Positions 34,096 through 46,773 of a DNA stretch of 64,000 nucleotides are shown piece by piece. The position numbers were made by a program, and so were the translations under genes. The stretch comes from Nicotiana tabacum. Lineage: Eukaryota; Streptophyta; Magnoliopsida; Solanales; Solanaceae. Where the stretch lies: assembly GCF_000715075.1 (NCBI RefSeq), contig NC_134102.1:104337501-104401500 (forward strand). The letters run 5' to 3'. Every line of letters starts with the position of its first letter. Positions within the stretch are counted from its first letter, which is position 1. The notes under the pieces are model-generated. The model saw only the letters and a program-made list of their open reading frames with translations. It searched no databases and was not told the DNA's origin.

Positions 34096-34730
34096 TTAGA
34101 CGAAAAGTTTTTGGATACCGGTGCACTGGAACCCGCTTAGCCCGGTAACCCGTTAACGGATTTGTAACGGGCCATAACCCGGTCCAGCCCGGTTTCCGTT
34201 ATAATTTTTTTAAAAAAATTTTCTGGACCGTTGCCAACGGTCAAATTCAAAAATGACCGTTGGCCAACGACCTTTTTTTGCAGAAATGGCCATTTCGGCC
34301 TACCCCCTTAAGAAAATAGCTTCCCCACCCCTAATATTTGATAAATTATAATTTTAACCTTTTAAAAACTATAAATAGCCCCCCTTCTTCTTCATTTTTC
34401 CTCACAATTCACTCTCTTACTACTCTAATTCTCTCTCAATTCTCTCTTGATAATGTTGATTATTGTTCTTAAATTCTCAATTACTTACTATTTCAAGTTT
34501 CATCAAATATTTAGTTTAGCCATTACAAAATTATTATTATCAAATATTAAGTATTCGAGTGAAGTATGGTATCAAGTATCAACTATCAAGTATCGATCTA
34601 TCAATTGAATTTTGATTTTTGATATCAAATTTAGTGCGGCATCCGGAATCCCGGTACACTCGTTCCATCTCTTTCTCTTCTTTGGTGTACACGTATTTTA
34701 TTATTTAGAATTATTAATTTAATTTACATA

Positions 34731-37064
34731 ATGGATATATTTAGAACAGCCAAAAAAGCATGCACTAGTAGAGGTGTCAGTAAGAAAACTTTCAAAAGAT
34801 CAAGAGGTGGTGCTGGTTCTTCTAGTAGCTTTACACATATTTTTGAAAGTTCATCTGAAAATTTAAATTAGATTATGAGCGATTTCAAAATAATTATGGT
34901 ATAGATGATGATGTAGATGATAATTTAGATGATATTCAATCACCTGATAATCTTAAAACACCACCAGCTACACCTGGTAATGCTAGTCAAACTCAAAATA
35001 TTAGGGGTGGAGGTCGTGGTAATACAAGTAGGCCTCCCCTCCCTATTAAGAAGAATCAAAGATTAAGAAGTAAGTGTTGGAATTTTTTTGACAGACTAGA
35101 AGAAGATAAAAATTATGTAAGATGTAGAATTTGTAAGGATGCTTATAAACATGAGACCGGTAAGGGAGGGGGAACGGGTCAACTTCGTAGGCACATGGTA
35201 GAGCACCACCCTCTTGATTGGGGAGTAGATGAGGAAGATGGGCAACAAAAACTTAATCCGGGTACTAGGGGGTTAATGGGTAAATACGATATTAAGAAAG
35301 ATCGGGAAGAATTAGCTAAAATGATTGTTTTAGGTTGTTTACCTTTTAGTTTTGCTACTTTACCATATCTTGTTACTTATATTCAAAGAATTTATAACCC
35401 TTTGTTTAAAGGTATTCCTAGAAGTACTTATAGAGCTGATATCTTTAGGCTTTTTGGACAATATCAGACATATATACGTTATTTGTTCGCCAGTCTTTCT
35501 TGTAGAGTTTCTCTTACTTCTGATATTGGCCGTGCTGTAAATGAAAATAATTATTTGACTGTTACATGTCATTGGATAGATGATAATTTTTGTATGCAAA
35601 AACGTATTATTGCTTTTAAATATGATAAAGATCAAAGTCATACTGGTGCATTTATAAGTAATACTATCCATGAAGTTGCTATATTTTATAATCTTGCAGA
35701 AAATATTTTGTGTATGTCATTTGATAATGCTTCTAACAACAATATTGCTATTATAATATTAAAATTGCATCTACACCCACCACTTCCTGAAATATTTCAT
35801 ATTAGATGTGCATGTCATATTTATAACTTGATTGTGAAGAGTGGCCTTGAATTATTTAGAGATGATATCACTTTAGTTAGAAGAGCTGTTGGTGTAATTC
35901 AAGAAAATAATAAAAGTACTAGATTAAATGCATTTAAAGAAAAATGTCTACACTATGGACTAAAACCAAGACTCATGCCTGAAGAAATAGTTACTAGGTG
36001 GAATTATACTTATTTATTCTTAAAATATTGTTATAAATATAGAATGCCTATAACTGAAGTTGCTAATTCTCATTGTACCGATTCCTAGCCGTTTGTTAAC
36101 ATCTAGAACTTAGGATGTCATTGAAGATGTTGTAAAATTTTTACAAAAATTTTATGTGGCTACACTTGAGTTTTCTGAAGCTTATTATCCTACTATTGCA
36201 AATGGTTTAGTTCATATTGCTGAAATTTCTCTTTTACTACATAATTTGAAGAAGAAAGAAGGATATACTTCTGTTGTTGAGTCTATACTAGATAAGTTTA
36301 AAAAATATTTTTACCCAATTCCCCCTATTTACCTAATTGGTGCTATTTTAAACCCTTCTATCAAAATGGTCACTTGTCGCCAATTAATCATTGCTTTATA
36401 TTCTTATATGGATATTGGACCAACTGAAACTCCTGATATTGACACTTGTATTTCTGATCTACACAAACATTTACAAACTTTATATAATTATTATGCTAAC
36501 ATTGTTGATGCTTCTTCTGCTGTAGATGCAAATATTCTTTCAAGTTCAGTTTCAACATCTGGGACCGGTGCTTTGGATGATAATGATGGTGTTGAAGATT
36601 ATTTGATTTGGTCTACACTAGGAGAGCATCAACAAACCAGTAGCAGGAATATTAATGAACTCCAATTCTACTTGCAAAAGTCAGCAGAGCCTCGCACAAA
36701 GGAATTTCTACCGCTGGGTTGGTGGAGGAGTAACTCAAATCAATTTCCTGTTCTTTCGGCCATGGCTCGAGACGTGCTAAATGTGTCGACTTCAACAGTC
36801 GCATCAGAGAGCGCATTTAGTCAAGCAAGGCAGCCACTAGGAGATACCTGTCATTCATTGGCCAGCAACGCTTTGAAAATTCTAGTGTGCTTCAGAGATT
36901 GGATAAGATCAGAACGGCGAAATCAAGGGCGTGACGAGGTAGATGAAGCGGAAGACCAAAAAATTAGAGATATAATAGTTTATGGTTCCGATTCAACCAA
37001 TGCCGGAAACCAAGAACCTCACGTTGACATGGATAAACTTACAAAAATGATGCAAAGCATGTGA
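34731..37064 (+). pseudogene. hAT transposase with BED zinc finger (broken)
   Basis: The ATG at 34731 opens MDIFRTAKKACTSRG. A stop at 34868-34870 reflects a 1-nt shift, after which the frame continues with an Asp-rich stretch and a BED finger (CRICKDAY ... LRRHMVEHH, about 35120-35210). The long frame to 36088 contains the RNase H-like core with MSFDNASNN and IRCACHIYNLIV. A frameshift near 36070 and a TAG near 36111 follow. The C-terminal hAT dimerisation domain is clear at about 36700-36910 (FPVLSAMARDVLNV, STVASESAFSQ). It would cut and paste the element. Three lesions make it inactive. Sequence type is RICESLEEPER-like, but nothing suggests domestication. Confidence 0.9.
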
Positions 37065-37570
37065 TGTACTATTTTTTATTTTTTATAATTGTTGTAAACT
37101 TTTAATTTGCAAGTTCAAAAATAAAAAAATCAAAAAAGAACTTGCAAATTAATTTGAAGTATTATATATTATTCAATAAAAATATCAAATGAAAGCCTTC
37201 GAAGCTTGATCCTTACATATTACATATTTTGTAGCCACTTACTTTCAAATTTCAATTTTAAAATTTTAAAATTCAAATTTTAAATTTAAAACTTTAAACT
37301 TCAAAGTTTAATTCTAAGCCTTAAAAGTTTGCAAACACTTAAATAACAATAACATTGAATAAGAAAAACAAAATTTACTTTTAAAAAAAAAAAAAAAAAA
37401 AAATAGCCCGGCCCGGTCCGGACCCGTTAAGCCCGAACCCGGACGGGCCCAAAAAACCCCGAAAATGTACAACCCGCTAATTCAGCCCGCTAACCAGCCC
37501 GAAATGTTAAACGGACGGGCTGATTTTTTTTGTGTACAGCTCGTCCCAGCCCGCCCGTTAAACGCCCATA

Positions 37571-37705
37571 GTTAAAACACAACATGTTGCCTCAAAAGAT
37601 CAATTAGCAGACATATTGACAAAAGGATTTAACAGAATACAACATGAGTCATTGACTGGCAAGCTGTAGTACTTAATGTATTTGTACCTGCCAGCTTGAG
37701 GGGAG
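37571..37705 (+). pseudogene. Ty1/copia RNase H, last part, and polypurine tract
   Basis: Codons resume in the order expected after position 33988 (TQHVASKDQLADILTKG-like, with the frame readable at 37573-37626). They are followed by a tail and the purine tract GCTTGAGGGGAG at 37694-37705. Confidence 0.8.
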
Positions 37706-37935
37706 TGTGGAAGTACGAGTTACTTAAATAAGGTGGCATTATTGTAAATAGTTAGATAGGCTAGTAAGCTAAGCTGGTAATTAGCTGAGCTTACAAATAG
37801 AGGCAATTATTTTTTGTACAGTGAAACCGGAACATTTCTCTTCTTGGCTAATAACAAATTTCATTTCTTCTTCTCTATTCTTCTAGTTTCCTATCAACAA
37901 TCTAGGGTTGATTGCTAAATCACCATAGATTAATA
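37706..37935 (+). repeat. 3' LTR of copia element
   Basis: 230 bp, homologous to 29351-29583. Ends GATTAATA and is followed by the TTTTC duplication. Confidence 0.92.
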
Positions 37936-37940
37936 TTTTC

Positions 37941-38925
37941 TTGAGTGTATCTCAAATTGTTCAAAAATTTAACATGTCTATTTCTGTCGGTTAAACGTTT
38001 AACCTCAAATGAGTTGAATCAATTTTCCAAGTTTTTTTTAATGGATCCGCAATTACATTAAAGTTCCCCCTACTAGCTACAGGAAGTTAATGCAAATTGA
38101 TAGGTCCTTTGATCATCGAGTACACTATCGATTTCCACACTTATCCCGGTTGGTCTCGTCTATGGATTTTCTTTCCCTGTCCTATTGTCGAGACGGATGT
38201 GGCCATACCCAGAGGACTATCGCATCAGCAAGACGACTTTCTAGTCAGATCCTTCCTGCGCTTCGGATATGAAGAATTTACAAGATTGAAGATAAGACAG
38301 AACAATTGATTAAGTGAAGTTATTGGCTGGACGGAACTCTGTTTCATCTCTTATTTGTTCGATCGCCAAACCATCATCTTAAATACTACTTAGTATATGA
38401 CTAACTAGATAAAAGAATGAAAGTTAGCTACCAGTATATAAAGGGGAAACTACGCATGGATGTTACGGCTGAAAAGAAAAAGGCTGCAAAAAGGAAATAT
38501 TCTTCTGCTATTCATCCTTTTGCAAGCACTCTTAGGTACTTGTGCTCTTAAAAGGCACTCAGACACTAACACTCATATATGCTGCTTTCAATATCATAAT
38601 AGACAAACTTTCAATTCAAGACTTGTTAAATTGACCTGCTATATATACTATTCTAATGTGTATTCTCATCTGTTTGTTTTGCAGCAAATTCTAAGCAATT
38701 GTTTTATGGGGGGGTCTATTTTTTGTGCACAAGAATGTTTCCCTATTGCTTCTGCAATTTAATTTGTAAAAGTACATCGTTAAAACTAGAAATAACTTTG
38801 AGAATATATCCTTACATCTTATTACAAATCCTCTTCTTCATCAAACTGCTATTACTAACAAAGCAAGTTCAAGTTGATTATTACCATTTGTCCACAAAAT
38901 ATTTGAACAGACATTATTATACGTG
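37941..38925. other. Intergenic, no gene assigned
   Basis: About 1 kb without a supported gene. Overlapping open frames at 38090-38309 are of higher GC than their surroundings (CTCGTCTATGG, GAGACGGATGTGGCC) and may be a fragment of something coding or organellar, but I do not recognise it. The frames at 38460-38947 look like chance. Confidence 0.5.
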
Positions 38926-38929
38926 GTCC

Positions 38930-39060
38930 GACTTGAACTGGCGATAGTATCAATTTGGAGGCATAAGAGTGTAATCATGTGGTGCTTTGAGTTGTCTGAT
39001 TAGGCCAGAGATGCATGATATGCCTAATGCTTTCACTTCTTTCCATTAGTCGACAAAATT
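38930..39060 (-). repeat. Duplicated 3' end of the downstream gene's last exon
   Basis: This block matches 39206-39335 (shared GGTATCAATTTGGAGGCATA-like, GTTGTCTGATTAGGCC and CACTTCTTTCCATT words). The latter encodes the last residues and stop of the gene at 39222-40748. The copy here has indels and is separated from the gene by a SINE-like end. Confidence 0.75.
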
Positions 39061-39104
39061 TTGATAGATAGGGCATTATTTCTATACATGGCGTTGACCT
39101 GCTA

Positions 39105-39200
39105 ACTGAGATAAGTTTAAATGGAGTGACATGTACAGTGAAGATTCATATAGCGGATCTCAACTTGCTTGGAATTGAGTCTTAGTTGGTGTTGTTGTAT
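39105..39200 (+). mobile_element. SINE 3'-end fragment
   Basis: The segment GCGGATCTCAACTTGCTTGG followed by AATTGAGTCTTAGTTGGTG and TTGTTGTA resembles the conserved 3' end of plant TTG-tailed SINEs. The 5' tRNA-like part is not visible, so this is truncated. Confidence 0.5.
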
Positions 39201-39221
39201 GATGTTGAACTACTGATGGTA

Positions 39222-40748
39222 TCAATTTGGAGGCATAAGAACTGCAGCACCAAACGACCGTGTGGTATTTTGAGTTGTTTGATTAGGCCAAGACATGATA
39301 TGCAGTCTAATACTATCACTTCTTTCCATTGCTAAATTGAGAGTTTCCTTAATATCACTATGATCACAGCAGTATATTAGACCTTCTGGGCTAACAGTTG
39401 AAGGCAAAAGACTTTTTCCTTCTAGCCTTGAAATCACAAGAAGTTGCTCGCTTTTGTTTGCTTGCTCAAATAAACGCACTAAACTGGCTCGTTCTGCAGC
39501 TGTCCCCTTTGTTACTGAGTATATACTGACAAATCCCTAAAAGGAAATTTCAAAAAAAGAACATGTTAAGTAATTTAACTTAAAACATTTCGTAGTAACA
39601 TTATTTACTTTGCTATTTTCAGAAATGAAAAGGCGATGACTGTTACTTCATCTGTTCGTTTAATGTCTATTCCGAATCTGGTTTCTCCTGGAACAGGTGT
39701 TAGTTCAAGTGGAATCTCTTCAATTCCTGGTAGATACCATAGCCTTACTCCTTGCGCGGATTGGTTACCAATGTTGTTTCTCCTCTCCTATACATAAAAA
39801 GCATGAAGAGGAAAAAAAATTAGTTCATAATGAAACTTTTAGTTAGAGTATAATCAATTGAGTTTACACTGACAGGTACTGGTTAGTAACCTGAATAAGG
39901 CACGTTACCTGCTACAACAGGTTAACAGTGTAAAAATTCTTTATATTGTCAGTGTATATGTAAGTCAAACCTTATTATCAGAAAAGTTAGAGAGTAATAC
40001 CAAATTGCTTATTTGCTCAGTTTGAATGTTAACGAATACAAGGGGGATTCCTGAAGATACCGCTGCTGAAAACCAGGCCATGGTTCGAACTATTGTGGCT
40101 TCTACTCTATACTCTCTTGTTAAAGGCATGAAAAGTATGGAGCTAACAACTGTGGAACGAGAATCGGGTAGATAGGTTCCCACCTTCATCTTCCAGTCAT
40201 ATTGTAATCCCATTTGGTTATATCCCCGTGAGCCCGAATTTACCATTCTTCTGCTCATTTCTGCACCATCCAAAAAAAAAGAAAAAACTGTTCTTGAACA
40301 TTTTATGTACAATGTTCCTGGCAAAGAGTTATATACATTGACAGTGTAAAAATTAGCGGAAAACAAACAAACAAAAAATTGTACCCTGGAGTTCAGTGCA
40401 ACGTCCCAAAGTTAATTCTGCTATAACAGCAAGATGTCTGTCATCAGATGCTGCTCTAACCACAAACCTTTTTTGCAGATTGGAACGTCGTTCAACTAAG
40501 ACATATCCCCTGAGTTTAAGTCTACTCTCTCCCCTTCTAACTTTCAACCAAATGAAATGTCCAACAATTTTACCAAGAAATAAAGCTAACTCTGACCATG
40601 CCTTGGCCTGAACAAATGAATCATCATCAGCAGCTAATTCACCAATGCCTTCTATTATGTCCCCTGGGAGTGGCATTGTCACATCCCATCCATCTGGATC
40701 TTTTTGCCTCACTTTCTTTACACCAACTACTTTCTCAGAATTCGCCAT
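39222..40748 (-). CDS. Conserved plant protein of unknown function, 4 exons, 359 aa
   Basis: The minus-strand exons are 40748-40385, 40260-40001, 39787-39647 and 39536-39222. All introns are GT-AG, phases are consistent (1, 0, 0), and the total is 1080 nt with stop. The start MANSEKVVGVKKVRQKDPDG is preceded by a Lys-coding microsatellite that is better read as 5' untranslated. The first exon has MPLPGDIIEGIGELAADD and WLKVRRGESRLKLRGYVLVE. The second has GTYLPDSRSTVVSSILFMPL. The last two include [29 protein letters not shown], spanning the final intron, which looks like a PDZ-type ligand loop (inference). I recall this as a widely conserved land-plant family but know no function for it. No signal peptide or membrane helix. 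A partial duplicate of its 3' end lies at 38930-39060. Confidence 0.85.
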
Positions 40749-41521
40749 CTTCTTTTTCTTTTTCTTCTTCTTGAAGACGGAACAGTAGTATTTCTTGATT
40801 AGCCGCAATAGCATCATATATATCCAACACTGATCATACCTCTTGTCAAAAGAAGTTAATGAACTCGAACACGGACATCTCTAGGTGGAGTGGAATTTCT
40901 AGTTGTGAACGTTGAAAACGTACTATGGTTTTCAATTGACTGCTTAGAGAAATATCCTCCATTTTGATGTTTACGAAGGGTCACTTAGCGAACAGGCCGG
41001 CTCTACTTATTCTTGTGAGCAAAGACTCAACCAAGTGATAGTACAAAACAACACTCAAGACAAGAATGAAATTATTCCAGAACATGGCATTATTCTCTAT
41101 ATTGAATGAGAATACAACAAGCAAAACTTTTGTCCTTTAACTAGCTAGGGAGTTGGTATGAGTACAAACAAAAATCATGCATAGAACAACCAATGAAATG
41201 TAGTCTAAGAAAATAATTGATCACTTGTCTGCCTATATTTTAAGACTATTGGAAACGCGGAGAAAATAAACTGCACCCATTTCCCCTGATACATGACAAA
41301 CTTTAACATTGAAAATAATCTGGGAAGGAAGAAATATGAAACTCTATGTACTGTCTATACACAATTGAGCTCATTTTGTACATTTAAATCCGCCTCAAGT
41401 ATAAATACGGTATAGATTTAATGAATAGCTAATCTTCTAAGCAAAATCGGTAGAACATAACTAATACAGTAACTCATAAGAGATAACCTATTGCGATTTT
41501 ACTTAAACATAATTAGTGAAA
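40749..41521. other. Intergenic between two minus-strand genes
   Basis: Upstream region of the 4-exon gene and downstream region of the RKD gene. A CTT/TTC-rich microsatellite at about 40750-40775 lies just before the first ATG. The rest has no feature I can name. Confidence 0.5.
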
Positions 41522-43151
41522 TCAGCTAACAAATGCTTCAAAATTTTTGGCAAGTTCCTCTTCCAAATTTGCTATTTCTGCCTTTGCGCTCGCCCTTTCT
41601 TCAACATCACTAGAGCTTAAACTCTTTTCTCTCTTTGATATTTTCCTCTTAATGCTTTTTATCTGCAATCATTTCCAAGTCAATATGAAAATTTAGTGAA
41701 CTCAGATTATCATAGCACTACAAAAATGAGGCGTGGTGGCGAAAGGTTAAAAGAAAGAGACCTTTCGATAGGGCCATCTTAACAAGCCATCCCTTCGACA
41801 AACTTTTTTCATGACAGTAGGACATATGTTCAGTTTCTTAGCTGCTATCTCAATGGGAAGATGGAGATATCCTGCAAAGTCTTTCAATCTCAACTTTCCA
41901 GTTCTTTCCCTCTGCTCTATTAAAGAAAAAAGTGATCAGAATGCAAAATACTACAATGCATAAGAGGACAAAATCTCTACATAAATACTATAGTAACAAT
42001 CAAGTCCTGTTTAAGATGCATATTAATAAGCTCTCCATATGTAACATAGTACAAACCTGTGCAGAAAGGGGAATCTTTTCATGTCTCATGTCATTGCAAT
42101 TTGCCTCGCTTTCGTTTTTCATCTCTTGCTGGTTCATTTGACAATCACCTGTTGATAAACATTTATCATTTAAAACACATTCAAATAGGGCCCCATTGAC
42201 AGTGTTAACTTAAGCTAATAAAAAAGTATAGTAATTTATTTTATGCTTTTTCAGATTAAAGAAGTGATAGAAGAAGTTACTAACGCGAAATTGTTGGAGA
42301 TAACTGAAGTAGACTATCGATGTCAAGAATGTCACCATCATCAGATCCAACACCTAATGCTTCATAGAAATCGCAGAGTGGATCTTGTAGCAAAATGTAA
42401 CCTTCAAGCTTACAAGCCTCAAAATATTGAACTAAAAATTGCTTCACACTGCTTGTACTATCCTTGCTAAAACTGTTTGAGCAGAACATAGAAAAAAGTA
42501 CATTATATTCGAGTAAATCACAATGTAACTAGAGCAGAAGAGGGCAAAAAAGAACTAACTCCGTACTCAAAAATTTGGGGCGACTCATGGCTTTGAGAAG
42601 AAAAATCCGAAGTGTATTTCTCAAGAACTGCATGACTGATCCTTCCCAGTGTTCCATAAATATTAAGCTTAGATATTTGCAAGCCTGTGAAAAAACCAAA
42701 CTAGTAAAAAAAAACCAAAAAATTACATTGCTTTACTTATGTAAAACAATGAATTGTATAGACACTCACCATTAGAATGCGTTATTTCTCTTAGGATTTG
42801 GCAATTATTAGTACACAGAGATGTAGATGATGACACTGGCCAAACTGAGACATGACTTTTATTTTCAAACACCCCATCTTGAACTCCTGCCTCAGTATTA
42901 GTACTATTTTCAACCAAATAATCGTTACATTCATATGGAATGTCTAGCAAAATTGGATCATCGAATGGATCATAAACGCCAAAATCATTATCAGACTTCA
43001 AAATTGTTGGATCAAATGTAAAGAGTTCTTGATTCCATGCCGATTTTGGAAGTCCAATGGTTGGATTTTCATCAAAAAGTGAAATTTGGCCAATAGAACA
43101 AGAATCATCAAAAGGATCATGGTACGGCACAATGGCCGTTGGATAGTCCAT
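41522..43151 (-). CDS. RKD: RWP-RK domain transcription factor, RKD type, 6 exons, 356 aa
   Basis: The minus-strand exons are 43151-42770, 42684-42560, 42462-42285, 42148-42057, 41914-41762 and 41662-41522. Phases close at 1071 nt with stop. The N-terminal half is acidic, with DPFDD repeats. Residues about 115-190 hold the conserved RKD upstream region (CQILREITHSNG, LNIYGTLGRISHAVLE, SSVKQFLVQYFEA, GYILLQDPLCDFYEAL). The RWP-RK DNA-binding domain is residues 262-315, with RWPYRK at 305-310 across the last intron. A Glu/Leu-rich helix (AKAEIANLEEELAK) ends the protein. RKD proteins act in the nucleus, often in egg cell and gametophyte identity (family knowledge). The exon 3 acceptor is not the first AG available (an upstream CAG would give a stop), so that junction is least certain. 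Confidence 0.88.
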
Positions 43152-43218
43152 CTTTCTTTTGCGACGACGCTTGGCCTAGACCAAGCGGCGCCACAGCGGA
43201 AACCTTTAGGAAAAGTCT

Positions 43219-43266
<48 letters not shown>
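43219..43266. repeat. (AG)n microsatellite upstream of RKD gene
   Basis: About 24 AG units start 67 bp upstream of the RKD ATG, on the minus strand a CT-rich leader. It may lie in the 5' untranslated region and could act as a GAGA-type element. Confidence 0.9.
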
Positions 43267-43271
<5 letters not shown>

Positions 43272-43800
43272 TATAGTTGAAGAAAACAGAAATCGAATGG
43301 AGTTTTTGAGGATGAATAGTAGAAGGGGCGGGAGTGAAGGGGGAAGTTAAAGAACCGTTGCTTGCTTCATTTTGAATTTCTACTGTCGGGAAATTAAGGG
43401 GTAATCAGATGTGACGCGGTGCACCATGAGGATCACCAATACTTGTTTGAGGAACGACGACGTAATTAGCCTTTTGATTTCTCTTTTTCTTTTTTTCAAA
43501 ATTTCTCTTTTTAGTTTTTGAATTTCTGAATTTTGAAACTATATAAGTTGCTTTCGCATTTGTAATCAAAAACATAAATTTGAAGCTAAAGAGTATGCAT
43601 GTTAAAAAATGAAATTACTAAACCTAAACTTAAAGAAACAAAAAAACATTCAATAAAAACAGTGAAAAGCCAAAAACAAAACAAGTAGCCAGCCACCTAT
43701 CCCAAATATATCTTATGCTGAAACTTTAATAGTATATGACAAGTTGAAAGATTATTATGTTGTATAATTTTGGCACCTATAATTATATAAGTAAAATTTT

Positions 43801-45643
<1,843 letters not shown>

Positions 45644-45936
45644 GTTTCTTTTTCAAGTCATACCAAATTATACTCCCTTCAACTTGAAAAAAATGTTGAG
45701 TATGATCCATTCATCTCATTTTAGGGGAGAAAGAACATTCATTTCTTATTTTTTTTCTTAAACTAAAACATACATATTCAAGCAACTACATTAAAAGCTA
45801 CTACCTCTTGAATCATAATCTTTAATATTTAAACGTAATAATTAAAGAAGTATCTTTTAGCTCTTCAAATAATAATAACAGTGCTAACCTTTTTGTGATC
45901 ACATGAGTATATATCAAAATAAAAATTCGTGTCGTT

Positions 45937-45956
45937 GGGGGGGGGGGGGGGGGGGG
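45937..45956 (+). repeat. G20 homopolymer
   Basis: Twenty consecutive G follow GTCGTT and precede TATATCCCC. Length is likely to vary or be misassembled. The flanking 45642-46098 has no recognised feature. Confidence 0.95.
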
Positions 45957-46476
45957 TATATCCCCTTAATTTTAGTTTAAAAAATCAAGTGCAAGAGTCC
46001 ATACTCGACACAAGTGTTCGAGTCATGCCACATAGCAGACGCAATTGGTAAGAATCACAAACATGGGGACCAATTTGGTAATTTATTCGGTGAAATTAAC
46101 ACTCTGTTTGGATCATTGTTACCCGTCATTTGTATAATGTATCGTATTGTATTGTATCGTTTTAATGATATAACATTTGAATAGATTGTATCGTTTGCTG
46201 TCGTTAAATAACATTTGATTGACAGTATCATATTGTACCGAAGTTGATAAGTTTATTAAAATATTCACACTTAATTTTAAATATGAAAAAATATTCCCTA
46301 GATTAAACATTACTCAGTCAAAATAGCTAACTCATGAAAAGATAGGCTTTGAGAAAAGTTCTTCCACTTTGTAAACTATGAACAAGATGAAGAGCAAAAT
46401 AGTCTAACATCATGTACTTAATAGGGATTACTTACTGGGAGTACTAAAACAATAAATCTGCCAATATAGTTGTTTT

Positions 46477-46773
46477 TGTTATAAGAAAAATTAAATTACG
46501 GTGGATGTCTATTTTTTCTTCATGATCTTCTCAAATGCTTAATGACATATTTAATGACATATTTTTATGCTTCATGACATATTCAATGACATATTTTTCT
46601 TCACTTTTCATGCCTATATAAAGACCTTGTAATAGATAGGAAAATACACACAATTGAAGAAGAAAATCTCTTTCTTCTCTCTATCTCCATTTCTTGTTCA
46701 TGTTTTACTAAATTGCTTTTATTTTATAACATGTCTTGTTCATGTTTTACTAAGTTGCTTTTATTTTATAACA
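46477..46773 (+). repeat. 5' LTR of second copia element
   Basis: 297 bp. Its last 80 bp are two tandem copies of a 39-41-bp unit (CTTGTTCATGTTTTACTAA to TTTTATTTTATAACA), also doubled in the 3' LTR. Confidence 0.92.

Larger units (their letters stand above)
33989..37570 (+). mobile_element. hAT-superfamily DNA transposon inserted in copia RNase H
   Basis: Copia RNase H codons stop at 33988 and resume at 37571, with GTTAA present at both junctions as the remnant of the target duplication. The terminal 200 bp on each side are GC-rich and full of AGCCCGG, CCCGTTA and TAACGGG words in both orientations, as is usual for transposase-binding subterminal repeats. The terminal inverted repeats are imperfect, so the exact ends are uncertain by a few bases. 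Inside is one transposase pseudogene followed by AT-rich 3' sequence (37065-37390) with an A-run of about 21. Confidence 0.85.
29351..37935 (+). mobile_element. Full-length Ty1/copia retrotransposon, TSD TTTTC
   Basis: LTRs at 29351-29583 and 37706-37935 start TGTGGAAGT and both end GATTAATA, so the termini are TG...TA. TTTTC duplications are at 29346-29350 and 37936-37940. The PBS abuts the 5' LTR and a purine tract (GCTTGAGGGGAG) abuts the 3' LTR. The coding part is gag, protease, integrase, RT, RNase H in copia order. A hAT transposon of about 3.6 kb interrupts RNase H, so the original element was about 5 kb. Confidence 0.93.
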
